DNA of 64,000 nt from Mycetocola spongiae (lineage in GTDB: Bacteria > Actinomycetota > Actinomycetes > Actinomycetales > Microbacteriaceae). Under the pieces are notes generated by a model. The model was not told the origin of the DNA, searched no databases, and worked only from the letters and a program-made list of their open reading frames with translations. Location: the NCBI RefSeq assembly GCF_020424085.1, contig NZ_CP080203.1:2046001-2110000 (forward strand), written 5' to 3'. This document shows, one piece after another, positions 8,028-17,037 of the stretch. The position numbers and the translations under genes are program-made. The stretch's first letter is position 1, and each line of letters begins with the position of its first letter.

Positions 8028-9515
8028 ATGGACCCTCACCGGAGTACGGCCCCGCCCACCCTCGACCGAGCCCTGTTCTGGGTGCAGTGGATGATGCCGC
8101 TGCTGATCGCCGTGATCCTAATCGCGATACCCCGCGGCGGCTATGGTGCGGGACTCGATCGGCTCCTCCCGCTGCTCGCATACGGCCTGGTGACCCCCGC
8201 GGTGCTGCTGGCCTATCCCGGGGCGCTGCGCGCACGCGCGGTACCGCCGCGACTGTTTTATCCGCAGATCGCGATCTGGGTTGTGCTGGTGGTGCAGGCG
8301 GCACTGCTCTCTAATAACGCCGACCGCTTCGATTTCAACCTGTTCACCAGCCTGGCGCTGGGCCTGGGGTTAAATATTCTGGTGGCGGTGGCCGTGCTTT
8401 TTGCCTCGCTGCGCGCAGCCCTGGCCGTGGCGCGGCTCTGGGGCGTGGGCCCGCGGCCCGTGGGTGGCGGGCGCATCACTCTGCATATTTTGCCGCTGCT
8501 GCTGGGCGTGGGCATCGCGATTCTGAGCACGCAGTTTTGGTATCAGCCCTCGCTCGGCTCGCTCTGGGCGCTGATCCAGGCGCCGATCTATGCCGTCTCC
8601 ACGGGGCCGTTCCTCGCGATCTCCCTTGTGCTCTGGGCCGCGTATCGCGGCCGCAACCTGCCGCCACGGTTTGGCCTGCTGCTGGGGATCGCGGTGGGGC
8701 TTTTTCTCCTCCAGGAGCTCTTCCACACGCTCTCGATGCTGCTCCTCATCAACGGCGGGGTCCTGGGCCCGGATCTGCCGGGCCGCGAGCTCCTGGGCGG
8801 ATTCGCGACGCTCGTGGAACTCTCCGCCTGGGTGCTGGCGATCCTCGCGTTGAGCCTGCTGCTGCGCGGCCTGGGTGTCGGACCCGTGGCCGCGGGCCCG
8901 GCGCAAAATCGCGCGCTCTCGGCGCCGCATCCGGTTCTGGAGTCCGTGATCCGCGTGGGCCAGTGGGTGGCCGTGCCGGGCATCCCGCTCTATCTGATCC
9001 TCGGCCGCCAGATCTTCGGCGGGCTGGGCTGGTATAGCGTGCTCCTGATCATGATCAGCCCCCTGATCATCATTGCGCTGCTGATCGCGCCGATCATCAC
9101 GAGTATTCCCTCGCGGCGAAAGCGCGCGCTTGGGCCGGTTTATGTGATCGGCACGCTCGCGCTCTGGGCGGGGGTCTTCCTCGCCGGGCTGTTTATCCGG
9201 GATGCCGGGGACGGCCCTCCCGAGGCACATATCCTGGACGGGGTGATCCCGGTTGATGTCTCGGAGTCCCTCATGTATCTCTTCGCGATGATCGCGATAC
9301 TCGCCTGGCTGGGCACGCTCGTGGGCCTCGCGCTGGCCCCGGCAGCCGCGGCGCCGGGCGCTCCGCCGCCCGGCGGGCCCGCACAGCAGTTCCCGGCACC
9401 CGCACAGCAGTTCCCGGCACCCGGCCAGCAATCGCCTCCCCCCGCCTATGGCCCGGCCGAGCACGGAAGCGCGCCCGCCCCGGGGGAAAATAACACCCCC
9501 GGCGCGGCCCGCTAG
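8028..9515 (+). CDS. Polytopic membrane protein with Pro/Gln-rich tail
   Basis: I do not recognise a family. The 495-residue protein has about 11-12 hydrophobic segments between residues 15 and 445, for example LLIAVILIAIP, IAIWVVLVVQAALL and VLLIMISPLIIIALLIAPII. A cytosolic-looking tail follows with two copies of AQQFPAP and a Pro/Ala-rich end. TTATAG lies about 10 nt before the ATG, with no Shine-Dalgarno sequence, so translation may be leaderless. The gene at 33722 has the same plan (about 12 segments then a low-complexity tail), but residue similarity is weak. Transport is possible but unproven. Confidence 0.7.
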   Translation: MDPHRSTAPPTLDRALFWVQWMMPLLIAVILIAIPRGGYGAGLDRLLPLLAYGLVTPAVLLAYPGALRARAVPPRLFYPQIAIWVVLVVQAALLSNNADRFDFNLFTSLALGLGLNILVAVAVLFASLRAALAVARLWGVGPRPVGGGRITLHILPLLLGVGIAILSTQFWYQPSLGSLWALIQAPIYAVSTGPFLAISLVLWAAYRGRNLPPRFGLLLGIAVGLFLLQELFHTLSMLLLINGGVLGPDLPGRELLGGFATLVELSAWVLAILALSLLLRGLGVGPVAAGPAQNRALSAPHPVLESVIRVGQWVAVPGIPLYLILGRQIFGGLGWYSVLLIMISPLIIIALLIAPIITSIPSRRKRALGPVYVIGTLALWAGVFLAGLFIRDAGDGPPEAHILDGVIPVDVSESLMYLFAMIAILAWLGTLVGLALAPAAAAPGAPPPGGPAQQFPAPAQQFPAPGQQSPPPAYGPAEHGSAPAPGENNTPGAAR

Positions 9516-9543
9516 GGGCCGGGCCGGGGGCGGCGGCCTCGCG

Positions 9544-10296
9544 TCAGTAGAGGGTATTGCCGCCCGAGACATTCAGCGTCGCGCCCGAGATGAAGCTCGC
9601 GGGTGCCGAGCTCGTGAAGACGATCACCGAGGCAATCTCCTCGGGCGTGCCAAATCGGCGCAGCGGCGTGGCCTCCTCGAGCTCCACGCGGCGCTCCGGG
9701 GTGAGGCCATCGCGCATCATCGCGGTATCGATCAGGCCCGGGGCGATCGTATTCACCGTGATATTGCGCGGCCCATAGGCCTTCGCGAGCCCGCGCGCCA
9801 TCGTGGTCACCGCACCCTTGGTGGTGGCATAGGGCAGGCGCGTGGACAGTCCGCCGGAGAGCCAGGCACCCGAGGAGATGATCGTGACCCGGCCGCCATC
9901 GCCGTGCTCACACATCGCCTCGGCCGCGGCACGCGCGAGGAAAAACGTGGCGTTCACGTTGACGTTCATATGGGCCATCCACTGTTCCTCGGTGACCTCG
10001 GTGAGCTCCACGGTCTGTAGCATCGCCGCGAGATGGGCCAGCACGTCGATTCGGCCATAGGTGGCCAGCACGCGCGCCACCACCTCCTCGGCCGTGGCCC
10101 GATCGTGCACCGTGAGCGCTATCCCGGTATGGCCCTCCCCCGGGAGCGAGGCCACGAGCTCCTCCACCGCGGACGCATCGCGATCCACGCAGATAACCCG
10201 CGCGCCCTCCTCGGCAAAAATTCGCGCCGTGGGGCGGCCGATGCCACCCGCGGCTCCCGTGCACAGAACTACCTTATTTTCCAGGCCCAGCTTCAC
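9544..10296 (-). CDS. SDR family NAD(P)-dependent oxidoreductase
   Basis: This 250-residue classical short-chain dehydrogenase has the cofactor motif TGAAGGIG near the N-terminus, the acidic residue D after VICV (NAD preference likely), and the catalytic Ser and YATTK at about residues 143-160. The usual NNAG is replaced by LAAM. I chose GTG at 10296 (MKLGLENKVVLCTGAAGG) because AAGGA lies 7 nt upstream. It is downstream of the IclR gene on the same strand and is probably a sugar, polyol or hydroxy-acid dehydrogenase of the surrounding catabolic island; the substrate is unknown. Confidence 0.85.
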   Translation of the reverse strand: MKLGLENKVVLCTGAAGGIGRPTARIFAEEGARVICVDRDASAVEELVASLPGEGHTGIALTVHDRATAEEVVARVLATYGRIDVLAHLAAMLQTVELTEVTEEQWMAHMNVNVNATFFLARAAAEAMCEHGDGGRVTIISSGAWLSGGLSTRLPYATTKGAVTTMARGLAKAYGPRNITVNTIAPGLIDTAMMRDGLTPERRVELEEATPLRRFGTPEEIASVIVFTSSAPASFISGATLNVSGGNTLY

Positions 10297-10320
10297 GATG
10301 TTTTCCTTAACGTCGGGATG

Positions 10321-10346
10321 CGGGGCCCACCTCCGTGTGGGCCCCG
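10321..10346. terminator. Hairpin between the IclR and SDR genes
   Basis: CGGGGCCCAC and GTGGGCCCCG flank a 6-nt loop. On the plus strand seven A residues follow. On the transcribed minus strand the T tract precedes the hairpin, so it looks like an attenuator or mRNA-stability element more than a classic terminator. Confidence 0.5.
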
Positions 10347-10363
10347 AAAAAAATTTATGCCGG

Positions 10364-11149
10364 TTAGCTACTCGCGGCGTGTGCCGCGGCCACCACGGCG
10401 TCCACGATGAACTCGCGGTTCTGCTGGAAGCGCTCGCTCGGGGTGGAGACGGTGAGGCAGGCCACGATCGTGCCACCCACCAGAATGGGTGCACTCACGC
10501 AGATCACGCCGAGCTCAAACTCCTCGCGATCAAATGCATAACCCACGCGGCGGATCTCCTCCAGCTCCGCGCGGAAGGCCTTCGCCGAGGTGATCGTATT
10601 GGCCGTGCGCGGATGGAATCCGCTCGCCGCAATCACCCGCTCGCGCAGCTCCGGGGTGCCATAGGCGAGCAGCAGCTTGCCGCTGGCCCGGGCGTGCAGA
10701 TCGTCCGAGTGCGAGCCGGTCAGGCCCGAGACGCGCACGGCGCGCGAGCCCTCGATCGAGGACAGCACGGCGATCTCGCCGTTGCGCCACGCGCTCAGAT
10801 AGGCCGTCTCCTCGGTGGAGGCGGCGAGCTGGCGCAGGAATACCAGATAGTTTTCGGGGGCGGCGGAATTGCGCTCAATCGCGGCCGCGACCACCTCGGC
10901 CTGCGGGCCCAGCACATAGCGCCGGCGGCTGTCTTTAAAGAGCAGGCCCTCCTGCACCAGCGTGGCCAGCAGGTGGTAGGCGGTGGGCAGGGACAGACCC
11001 TGCGCATCGGCGACCTCCTTGGCCAGGAGCCCCTCGTCCGTACCCGCCACCGCGATCAGGATGCGCGAGGCCCGGGCCACGGACTGAATCGTGGTGGTCC
11101 CCGGCTTCTCCGCCTTCGTTAGCGCTTTATCGGACATACTCTCAACCAT
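10364..11149 (-). CDS. IclR family transcriptional regulator
   Basis: The N-terminal winged helix (SVARASRILIAVAGTDEGLLAKEVADAQGLSLPTAYHLLATL, residues ~23-65) is followed by the IclR effector domain with the family signatures HARASGKLLLAYG and GYAFDREEFELGVICVSAPI. The length (261) is typical. Two starts are possible, ATG 11149 (GGGGAAG upstream) and ATG 11137. It sits inside the catabolic island between the SDR and the E1 gene. It is the natural candidate to bind the shared CTATCTGAAA boxes found at three island promoters, but this is inference. Confidence 0.9.
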   Translation of the reverse strand: MVESMSDKALTKAEKPGTTTIQSVARASRILIAVAGTDEGLLAKEVADAQGLSLPTAYHLLATLVQEGLLFKDSRRRYVLGPQAEVVAAAIERNSAAPENYLVFLRQLAASTEETAYLSAWRNGEIAVLSSIEGSRAVRVSGLTGSHSDDLHARASGKLLLAYGTPELRERVIAASGFHPRTANTITSAKAFRAELEEIRRVGYAFDREEFELGVICVSAPILVGGTIVACLTVSTPSERFQQNREFIVDAVVAAAHAASS

Positions 11150-11180
11150 ATCTTCCCCACACTCGTGTTACACGGAACCG

Positions 11181-11214
11181 CACGCGGCCCGGCGGGTGAT
11201 CGCCGGGCCGCGTG
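11181..11214 (-). terminator. Perfect 14-bp-stem hairpin after the E1 gene
   Basis: CACGCGGCCCGGCG and its complement flank a 6-nt loop, 12 bp past the stop of the E1 gene and upstream of the IclR gene on the same strand. Confidence 0.7.
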
Positions 11215-11226
11215 GAAAAGCCGGGG

Positions 11227-13203
11227 CTAGGCCACGGCGCGGCGCGCGGCCGCAAGAATCGCGGCGATACCCGGCAGCACGGCATCCTGCAGATTGGGCG
11301 CCGAGGGCATCCGAATATCGGGGGTGCCCAGGCGCAGCACGGGGCCGTCCAGGTTTTCAAACTGGGACTCCCCGATCCGCGCCGCCACCTCGGCACCAAA
11401 ACCACCCGTGGTGGTGGCCTCGTGCACGATCAGCACGCGGCCCCCGGTGGCGAGGATCGCCTCGGCGATCGCGGCGTCATCCAGCGGGCGCAGCCAGCGC
11501 AGGTCCACCACCCGGGCGGAAATGCCCTCGGTGGATTCCAGCAGTTCGGCCGCCTCCAGCACGGTGCCCAGCATCGCGCCCCACGTAAAGATCACCAGAT
11601 CGGCGCCCTCGCGATGGGTGCGGGCACCCTCCACGCGCTGCAGCGGCCCGTTGGGGTTCACCTCGCCCTCCATCTGATAGAGCGAGCGGGCCTCGATGAC
11701 CACCGTGGGATCGGGATCGGCCACGGCGGCGCGGAGCATGTCATAGGCGTCCTGCGGCGTGGCCGGCAGGCCCACCTTAATGCCCGGGATATGGGCAAAA
11801 AACGCCTCGATGCTCTGCGAGTGCTGCGCGCAGGAGCCAGCCGTGACGCCCTGCTGCATCCGGATCGTGAGCGGGGCGGAGAGACGACCGCGGCTGATAT
11901 AGCGCACGTTAGATGCCTGGTTGATGATCTGATCAAATGCCACAAACGTGAAATCGGCCCACATGATCTCCACGATCGGCCGGGCCCCGGTCATCGCCGC
12001 GCCCACCGCCGAGCCCAGGATCGCGGCCTCCGCGATCGGGGTATCAAAGACCCGCTCGTCGCCAAACTCGCGGTGCAGCCCGCGGCTCACGCCGAAGATT
12101 CCGCCGGCAAATCCGACGTCCTCCCCGTAAAGAATGGTCTCGGGGCGGCGCTCCAGCTCGGTGCGCAGCGCGAGATTCACCGCGCGCTGATACGTGAGGT
12201 TTTTGGTCTCGCCCACATCGGGATTGGCCAGATCGGTCACGGGTTCGGCATAGAGGTGCTCAAAAACGCCAGCGGTATCCGGCAGCGGCATCGCGCGCAC
12301 GGCGGTCTCCGCCTCCGCGACGGCCCGCAGCGCCTCGGCCTCGGCCGCGAGGCATTCGGCCTCGGTCAGCAGGCCCTCGCCCAGCGCCCGGGCGCGGAAG
12401 CGCGCGATCGGATCGGCGGCCTCCGCGGCCTCCTGGTCCTCGCGCGGGCGATAGTGCTGGATGTCCTTGTTATAGTGCCCGGATAGGCGCACCGTCTTCA
12501 GCTCCAGGAAGACCGGGCCCTCGCCGCGGCGACATGCGGCGGCGGCCTCGGCCACGGCATCGCGCACGGCAAAGGGGTCGCCGCCGTCCACGATCCGGGA
12601 GTCGATGCCGAGGCCACGCGCGCGCTCGACCAGGTCCGCGCTGCGGGTGGTGGCCTCAAGCGGGGTCATCTCGGCCCAGCCGTTGTTCTCACACAGAAAA
12701 ACCACGGGCAGGTTGCGGGCCGCGGCGAAGATCATGCCCTCGAGCGAGGCGCCCTGGTTCATCGCGCCATCGCCGATGCTGGTGAGCGTGACCCGGTCGC
12801 TGCCCAGCAGGCGCGAGGACACCCCCACACCCGCGGCGATCGGATAGCCCGCGCCCACGATCGAGTTTTCCCCCAGGAAGCCGGTATCGGGATCGCTCAG
12901 CAGCGCCGATCCGCCGCGGCCGCCGTTGGTGCCGCCCGCGCGCTGCGCGATCTCACCCAGCACCGCGGTCAGGCTGGACCCCAGGGCCAGGGCCCAGCCG
13001 TGACCGCGATAGGTCGAGAGCACCACGTCGTTCTCCCCGAGCGCCGCGGCGGCACCCACGGGGATGGCCTCCTGGCCGAGGCACAGGTGCACGGAGCCCG
13101 CCACCAGACCCTCGCGGGAGAGTTCGAGGGTTTTTTCCTCGCTCGCGCGAATGGTCAGCATTTGTAGATAGGCCGCGGCCGGTGTGAGATCTTCTCTGGT
13201 CAT
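11227..13203 (-). CDS. Fused 2-oxoacid dehydrogenase E1 (alpha-beta), TPP-dependent
   Basis: One 658-residue chain carries both E1 subunits. Residues ~1-320 are E1-alpha with the TPP motif starting GDGAMNQGASLEGM and ending ENNGWA, and the RGHGWALALG and GGRGGS segments. From about residue 335 (TYQRAVNLALRTEL) the E1-beta half follows with GEDVGFAGGIFGVS, DTPIAEAAILGSAVGAA and RWLRPLDD. The enzyme would oxidatively decarboxylate a 2-oxo acid and pass the acyl group to a lipoyl E2. No E2 or E3 gene is adjacent. GAGGAG lies 6 nt before the ATG at 13203. It has its own promoter with a CTATCTGAAA box. Acetoin or branched-chain 2-oxo acids are alternatives as substrate. Confidence 0.88.
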   Translation of the reverse strand: MTREDLTPAAAYLQMLTIRASEEKTLELSREGLVAGSVHLCLGQEAIPVGAAAALGENDVVLSTYRGHGWALALGSSLTAVLGEIAQRAGGTNGGRGGSALLSDPDTGFLGENSIVGAGYPIAAGVGVSSRLLGSDRVTLTSIGDGAMNQGASLEGMIFAAARNLPVVFLCENNGWAEMTPLEATTRSADLVERARGLGIDSRIVDGGDPFAVRDAVAEAAAACRRGEGPVFLELKTVRLSGHYNKDIQHYRPREDQEAAEAADPIARFRARALGEGLLTEAECLAAEAEALRAVAEAETAVRAMPLPDTAGVFEHLYAEPVTDLANPDVGETKNLTYQRAVNLALRTELERRPETILYGEDVGFAGGIFGVSRGLHREFGDERVFDTPIAEAAILGSAVGAAMTGARPIVEIMWADFTFVAFDQIINQASNVRYISRGRLSAPLTIRMQQGVTAGSCAQHSQSIEAFFAHIPGIKVGLPATPQDAYDMLRAAVADPDPTVVIEARSLYQMEGEVNPNGPLQRVEGARTHREGADLVIFTWGAMLGTVLEAAELLESTEGISARVVDLRWLRPLDDAAIAEAILATGGRVLIVHEATTTGGFGAEVAARIGESQFENLDGPVLRLGTPDIRMPSAPNLQDAVLPGIAAILAAARRAVA

Positions 13204-13238
13204 CACGTGCTCCTCAGGGTCGGTTCGAGTACCCCGGC

Positions 13239-13291
13239 AGTGTGACACCGTTATTAATATTTTGTCAACATTTTGATGTTGTTTCAGATAG
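13239..13291 (-). promoter_or_regulatory. Promoter of the E1 gene with upstream CTATCTGAAA box
   Basis: On the minus strand CTATCTGAAA (13282-13291) is followed after 13 nt by TTGACA (13263-13268) and, after 17-18 nt, by a weak -10 (TCACAC or CACACT). The same box and 13-nt spacing occur before the ABC operon. A position just upstream of the -35 fits an activator or an upstream-bound repressor. Confidence 0.65.
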
Positions 13292-13310
13292 TGAGAGTTA
13301 TTCGGGGTAT

Positions 13311-14195
13311 TTAGGCCCCAAATCGCGATTCCGGCACCCCGGTCACCCCGAGACCCGTGACGGCAAAAATGCTGCCGCGCTGGATGCCATCGGCCGGATA
13401 GCGGGTCTTATAGCGCTTGGCCATCGACGTGACATAGAGCGTGTCGAGGTTGGCCCCACCAAACATCACGCTGGTCACCTTCTGGACCGGCATATCGATC
13501 ACGCGGTCCACGGTGCCATCCGGCGCATAGCGCACGATCTTGCCCACAAATACGTGGGCGCTCCAGAGATAACCCTCCGAGTCCACGGTGGCACCATCGG
13601 CCGCGGCGATCGTATCGGCATCGATGCGGGCAAACGTGCGGCGGTTGCTCACCGAGCCGGTCGCGAGGTCGTAGTCATAGGCCCAGATTTCGCCGGACCA
13701 GGAATCGGCAAAATAAAACGTCTCGCCCCCGGGGCTCCAGCACGGGCCGTTCGAGACGATGATGTTCTCGTCCAGGACGTGGACCGAGAGATCCGGGTCG
13801 AGCCGGTAGAGCCGGCCCGAGGCCTCGTCCTCGGTGCCGTGCATCGATCCCACGATGAAGCGCCCGGCGCGATCCACCTTGCCGTCGTTGAGCCGATTCA
13901 CGGGGCGATCCGGCTCGGGGTCCACGATGAACTCGGTATCCCCCGTGGCGAGGTCCAGAAAGTGGAAGCCGGAGTCCAGCGAGACCACGGCGCCCTCGCC
14001 GTCGCGGCGCAGGGCCATCGAGCCGATCTGGCCCGGCACGTCCCAGGCGCGCAGCTCGCGGCCATCGGCCGTGGCACGATAGATATTCCCCACCTTGCTG
14101 TCGATCCAGTACAGGCGCTGCTGCTCCACATCCCAGAGCGGCCCCTCGCCGAGGTGGTTCTTGATATCGCAGAGAACGTCGATGTTCACGGTCAT
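13311..14195 (-). CDS. SMP-30/gluconolactonase family lactonase
   Basis: The 294-residue chain is a six-bladed beta-propeller of the SMP-30/regucalcin/gluconolactonase family, which hydrolyses sugar lactones in a metal-dependent reaction. Visible signatures are the N-terminal HLGEGPLWD with the metal-binding Glu, RPVNRLNDGKVDRAGRF with the Asn and Asp ligands, ENIIVSNGPCWSPGG with a second Asn, and YFADSWSGEIWAYDYD. GGAG precedes the ATG at 14195. In context it would open a lactone made by a dehydrogenase of the island. It is minus strand, divergent from the ABC operon. Confidence 0.88.
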   Translation of the reverse strand: MTVNIDVLCDIKNHLGEGPLWDVEQQRLYWIDSKVGNIYRATADGRELRAWDVPGQIGSMALRRDGEGAVVSLDSGFHFLDLATGDTEFIVDPEPDRPVNRLNDGKVDRAGRFIVGSMHGTEDEASGRLYRLDPDLSVHVLDENIIVSNGPCWSPGGETFYFADSWSGEIWAYDYDLATGSVSNRRTFARIDADTIAAADGATVDSEGYLWSAHVFVGKIVRYAPDGTVDRVIDMPVQKVTSVMFGGANLDTLYVTSMAKRYKTRYPADGIQRGSIFAVTGLGVTGVPESRFGA

Positions 14196-14227
14196 GTTTT
14201 CTCCAATGTGAGTCTTCGGGTGTGAGT

Positions 14228-14279
14228 ATCCTATCCGCGACCCGGCCAAAATCAACTTGATCGAATTTCTTTCAGATAG
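14228..14279 (-). promoter_or_regulatory. Promoter of the lactonase gene with CTATCTGAAA box
   Basis: On the minus strand CTATCTGAAA (14270-14279) is followed after 14 nt by TTGATT (14250-14255) and, after 16 nt, by TAGGAT (14228-14233). The lactonase start is 33 nt beyond. Confidence 0.65.
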
Positions 14280-14324
14280 AACAAATCTTGGGAAAATCTC
14301 CCCAAAAGCACCCGTTTACTTCGA

Positions 14325-14376
14325 CTATCTGAAATTAGCTCCATTTGTTGACAATTAAGAAAAATTCTGTGACTCT
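14325..14376 (+). promoter_or_regulatory. Promoter of the sugar ABC operon with CTATCTGAAA box
   Basis: CTATCTGAAA (14325-14334) is followed after 13 nt by TTGACA (14348-14353) and 17 nt later by a weak -10 (GACTCT). Together with the inverted box at 14270-14279 it makes the divergent region symmetric, the two boxes pointing away from each other 45 bp apart. Confidence 0.65.
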
Positions 14377-14419
14377 AACCTTCAGCAGCCACGCTCGCCA
14401 ATGAAGACGGAGACCCCTC

Positions 14420-15985
14420 GTGACCCGCAGCGCACCCGACGCTTCCTCCCCCGGACAGCCCCCACTCCTGGAACTCCGCGACGCCCATAAGGTTTATGGC
14501 GCCACCCGGGCCCTGGACGGGGCGGCCCTCCGCCTGCGGGCGGGCACCGTGACCGGCCTGATCGGCGAGAACGGCGCGGGAAAATCCACGCTCGTGAAGA
14601 CCCTCAGCGGCCTCGTCCAGATCGACTCCGGCCAGCTCCTGATCGACGGGGTACCGCTCAGCATCGGCTCGGTACCCGAGGCCCGCGCCGCGGGAATCTG
14701 CACGGTATTCCAGGAGCTGAGCTTCATCCCCGACCTCTCGGTCGCGGAAAACCTCATCCTCTCCACCGTGGCCCCCGGCGCCCCCTGGCCCCGCGCCCGC
14801 CGCGCCCGCGAGGCCCGCGCCGCGGAACTCGCGGCACGCTGGGGCCTGCACGATCTGCCCGTATCCTCGCCGATCGCCTCGCTCTCGCTGCGCGACCGCC
14901 AGCTCGTGGAAATCCTCGGGGCGGTGGTGCGCGAACCGCGCGTGCTGATCCTCGACGAGCCCACCTCCTCGCTGCTCCCCGAGGACACCGCCTGGCTGCA
15001 CGGCGTGCTGCGCCGGCTCTCCGCGGGCGGCTGCGCAACCCTGTTTATCTCGCATATGCTCGACGAGGTTGAGGCATTCTGCGATTCCGTGACCGTGCAG
15101 CGCAACGGCCGCCATATCGCCACCGTGCCGATCGCCGAATTCTCCCGGCCCGCCGCCATCGAGCAGATGATCGGACGCTCCTTCGGCGCCGCCTATCCCC
15201 CCAAAACCCCCGCCGCCGCGGATGCCGCACCGCTCCTGGAAACCCGGGACCTGCGCGCCGCCCACGGGCTCACCTCCGCAACCCTGACCCTCGGCGAGGG
15301 CGAGATCGTGGGCGTGGCCGGGCTGGAGGGCCAGGGCCAACGCGAACTCTTTGAGGTGCTCGCGGGGGCGCTGCGCAAGACCGGAGGCAGCATCGTCTTC
15401 GCGGGCGAACCGCGCCGGATCCACTCGCCCCGCGCCGCCCTGCGCCTCGGAAAGCGCCGCGGCGGGATCGCCTTTGTGCCGCCCGAGCGGAAAACCCAGG
15501 GCCTCGTGCTTGACCTGAGCGTGCGCAAAAACACCGCGCTGACCGTGCTCTCCCGGGTATCCCGGGCGGGCTTCATCTCGCGTCGGCGCGAATCGGCGCT
15601 GGTGGAAAAAACCCTGCGCGCCGTGGACGTGAACCTCGACCGCCTGGATACCCCCGTGCGCGCCCTGAGCGGCGGAAACCAGCAGAAGGTGGTCTTTGCG
15701 CGGGCCATCGTGACCGATCCGCGCGTCCTTCTTCTGTACGATCCCACGCGCGGCGTGGATATCGGAACCAAATTTGAACTCTATGCGCTGATCCAGCAGG
15801 TCGCCGCCGCGGGAACGGGGGTGCTGATGTACTCCACGGAAATCCCCGAGCTCGTGAATATCTGCCATCGCGTACTCGTGATGTATAACGGCGAGATTGT
15901 GGCCGAGCTGCGCGGGGACGCGATCACCGAATCCGCGCTTATGGGGGCCGCCCTCGGCTCCCCCACCGAAAGGGAATCCGCATGA
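14420..15985 (+). CDS. Sugar ABC transporter ATP-binding protein (RbsA-like, two NBDs)
   Basis: This 521-residue ATPase has two nucleotide-binding domains, as in CUT2 (ribose/xylose-type) importers. NBD1 has Walker A GENGAGKST and Walker B LILDEPT, with signature SLSLRDRQ. NBD2 has a degenerate Walker A (GLEGQGQRE), a good signature LSGGNQQK, and LLLYDPTRGVD in place of LILDEPTRGVD. GGAG lies 7 nt before the GTG start. It overlaps the next permease by 4 bp and heads an operon of ATPase, two permeases and a binding lipoprotein. Confidence 0.92.
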   Translation: MTRSAPDASSPGQPPLLELRDAHKVYGATRALDGAALRLRAGTVTGLIGENGAGKSTLVKTLSGLVQIDSGQLLIDGVPLSIGSVPEARAAGICTVFQELSFIPDLSVAENLILSTVAPGAPWPRARRAREARAAELAARWGLHDLPVSSPIASLSLRDRQLVEILGAVVREPRVLILDEPTSSLLPEDTAWLHGVLRRLSAGGCATLFISHMLDEVEAFCDSVTVQRNGRHIATVPIAEFSRPAAIEQMIGRSFGAAYPPKTPAAADAAPLLETRDLRAAHGLTSATLTLGEGEIVGVAGLEGQGQRELFEVLAGALRKTGGSIVFAGEPRRIHSPRAALRLGKRRGGIAFVPPERKTQGLVLDLSVRKNTALTVLSRVSRAGFISRRRESALVEKTLRAVDVNLDRLDTPVRALSGGNQQKVVFARAIVTDPRVLLLYDPTRGVDIGTKFELYALIQQVAAAGTGVLMYSTEIPELVNICHRVLVMYNGEIVAELRGDAITESALMGAALGSPTERESA

Positions 15986-17037
15986 CCGCCAGTACGCACC
16001 GGCTTCAGTCCCGGCTCCTGGGCACCGTGAGCCGCGGCGTGGAGAGTGGCGTGCTGGTCTCGGCCGTGTTTTTGATCGGGCTCTTTGCGGTCCTGATCGC
16101 GCGCCAGCCCAGCATCCTCGAACCCACCCAGCTGCGCTATCTCATTATTAACGCCAGCCTCGCGCTGGCCCTGGCCGCCGCCGGGCTCGCCCTGGTGGTG
16201 CTCGTGGGCGGCCTGGATCTCTCCGTGGCCGGGGTGATCGCCGTGAGCAACGCGATCCTGACCACCCAGCTGCGCGGCGGGATTCTGACCCAGATCCTGG
16301 TGCTGCTCGCGGTGATCGCGCTCGGCGCGGTGATCGGCTTCCTCAACGGATTCATCGTCACCCGCTTCCGGCTGGAACCCGTGGTGGTAACCCTCGGCAC
16401 CGGATTTGTGCTCGGCGGCGTGGCCCTCCTGCTGCTGCCCAAGCCCGCGGGCATCGACCCCTCGGCCACCGGCGTGGTCTCGGTGGTGACCGGCGAAATC
16501 TTCGGAATCCCGATCGGCGCGCTTGTGCTCGCCCTGATCTTCTGGGGCTGGTGGGCGATTCGTCGCTCGCGCTTTGGCAGCGCCCTGATCGCCGTGGGAA
16601 GCGATCCCGAGGCCGCGGCCCAAAACGGGATCGCCGTGAACCGCACCAAGCTCGCTGCCTTCACCGGCTCGGGTGCGCTCTATGCGCTGGCCGGAATCGC
16701 GCTGACCTCGCAGACGCTCGGCGGGGACCCGCTCACGGGCGGCAGCTTCCTGCTGGGCACCTTTGCCGCCGTGGTGATCGGCGGGCTGCGCCTCGGCGGC
16801 GGCCGAGGCTCGATCTCGGGCGCGCTGCTCGGGGCGATCACCATCACGATCGCCGTCAACGTGCTCTTTGTGCTGGGCTTTGCCAGCTATTGGTCCACGA
16901 TCGCCCGCGGCCTGCTGCTGCTACTCGCGATCGCCCTGCAATCGGTGGCCGTGCTGCTCTTGCGCCGGGCCCGCCCCACTCCGCCACCCATCCGCGTGGG
17001 AGAGGTCCCCGCCGCCAGTGAAAGGTCCCCGCGATGA
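15982..17037 (+). CDS. Sugar ABC transporter permease (RbsC-like), first
   Basis: The 351-residue protein has about 8-10 hydrophobic segments with the CUT2 permease hallmarks LVVLVGGLDLSVAGVIAVSN and ITIAVNVLFVLGFASYW. LTGGSFLLGTFAAVVIGGLRLGGGRG precedes the conserved loop that contacts the ATPase. It starts within the ATPase stop (ATGA) and overlaps the second permease by 4 bp. It likely forms a heterodimer with that protein. Confidence 0.9.
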   Translation: MTASTHRLQSRLLGTVSRGVESGVLVSAVFLIGLFAVLIARQPSILEPTQLRYLIINASLALALAAAGLALVVLVGGLDLSVAGVIAVSNAILTTQLRGGILTQILVLLAVIALGAVIGFLNGFIVTRFRLEPVVVTLGTGFVLGGVALLLLPKPAGIDPSATGVVSVVTGEIFGIPIGALVLALIFWGWWAIRRSRFGSALIAVGSDPEAAAQNGIAVNRTKLAAFTGSGALYALAGIALTSQTLGGDPLTGGSFLLGTFAAVVIGGLRLGGGRGSISGALLGAITITIAVNVLFVLGFASYWSTIARGLLLLLAIALQSVAVLLLRRARPTPPPIRVGEVPAASERSPR

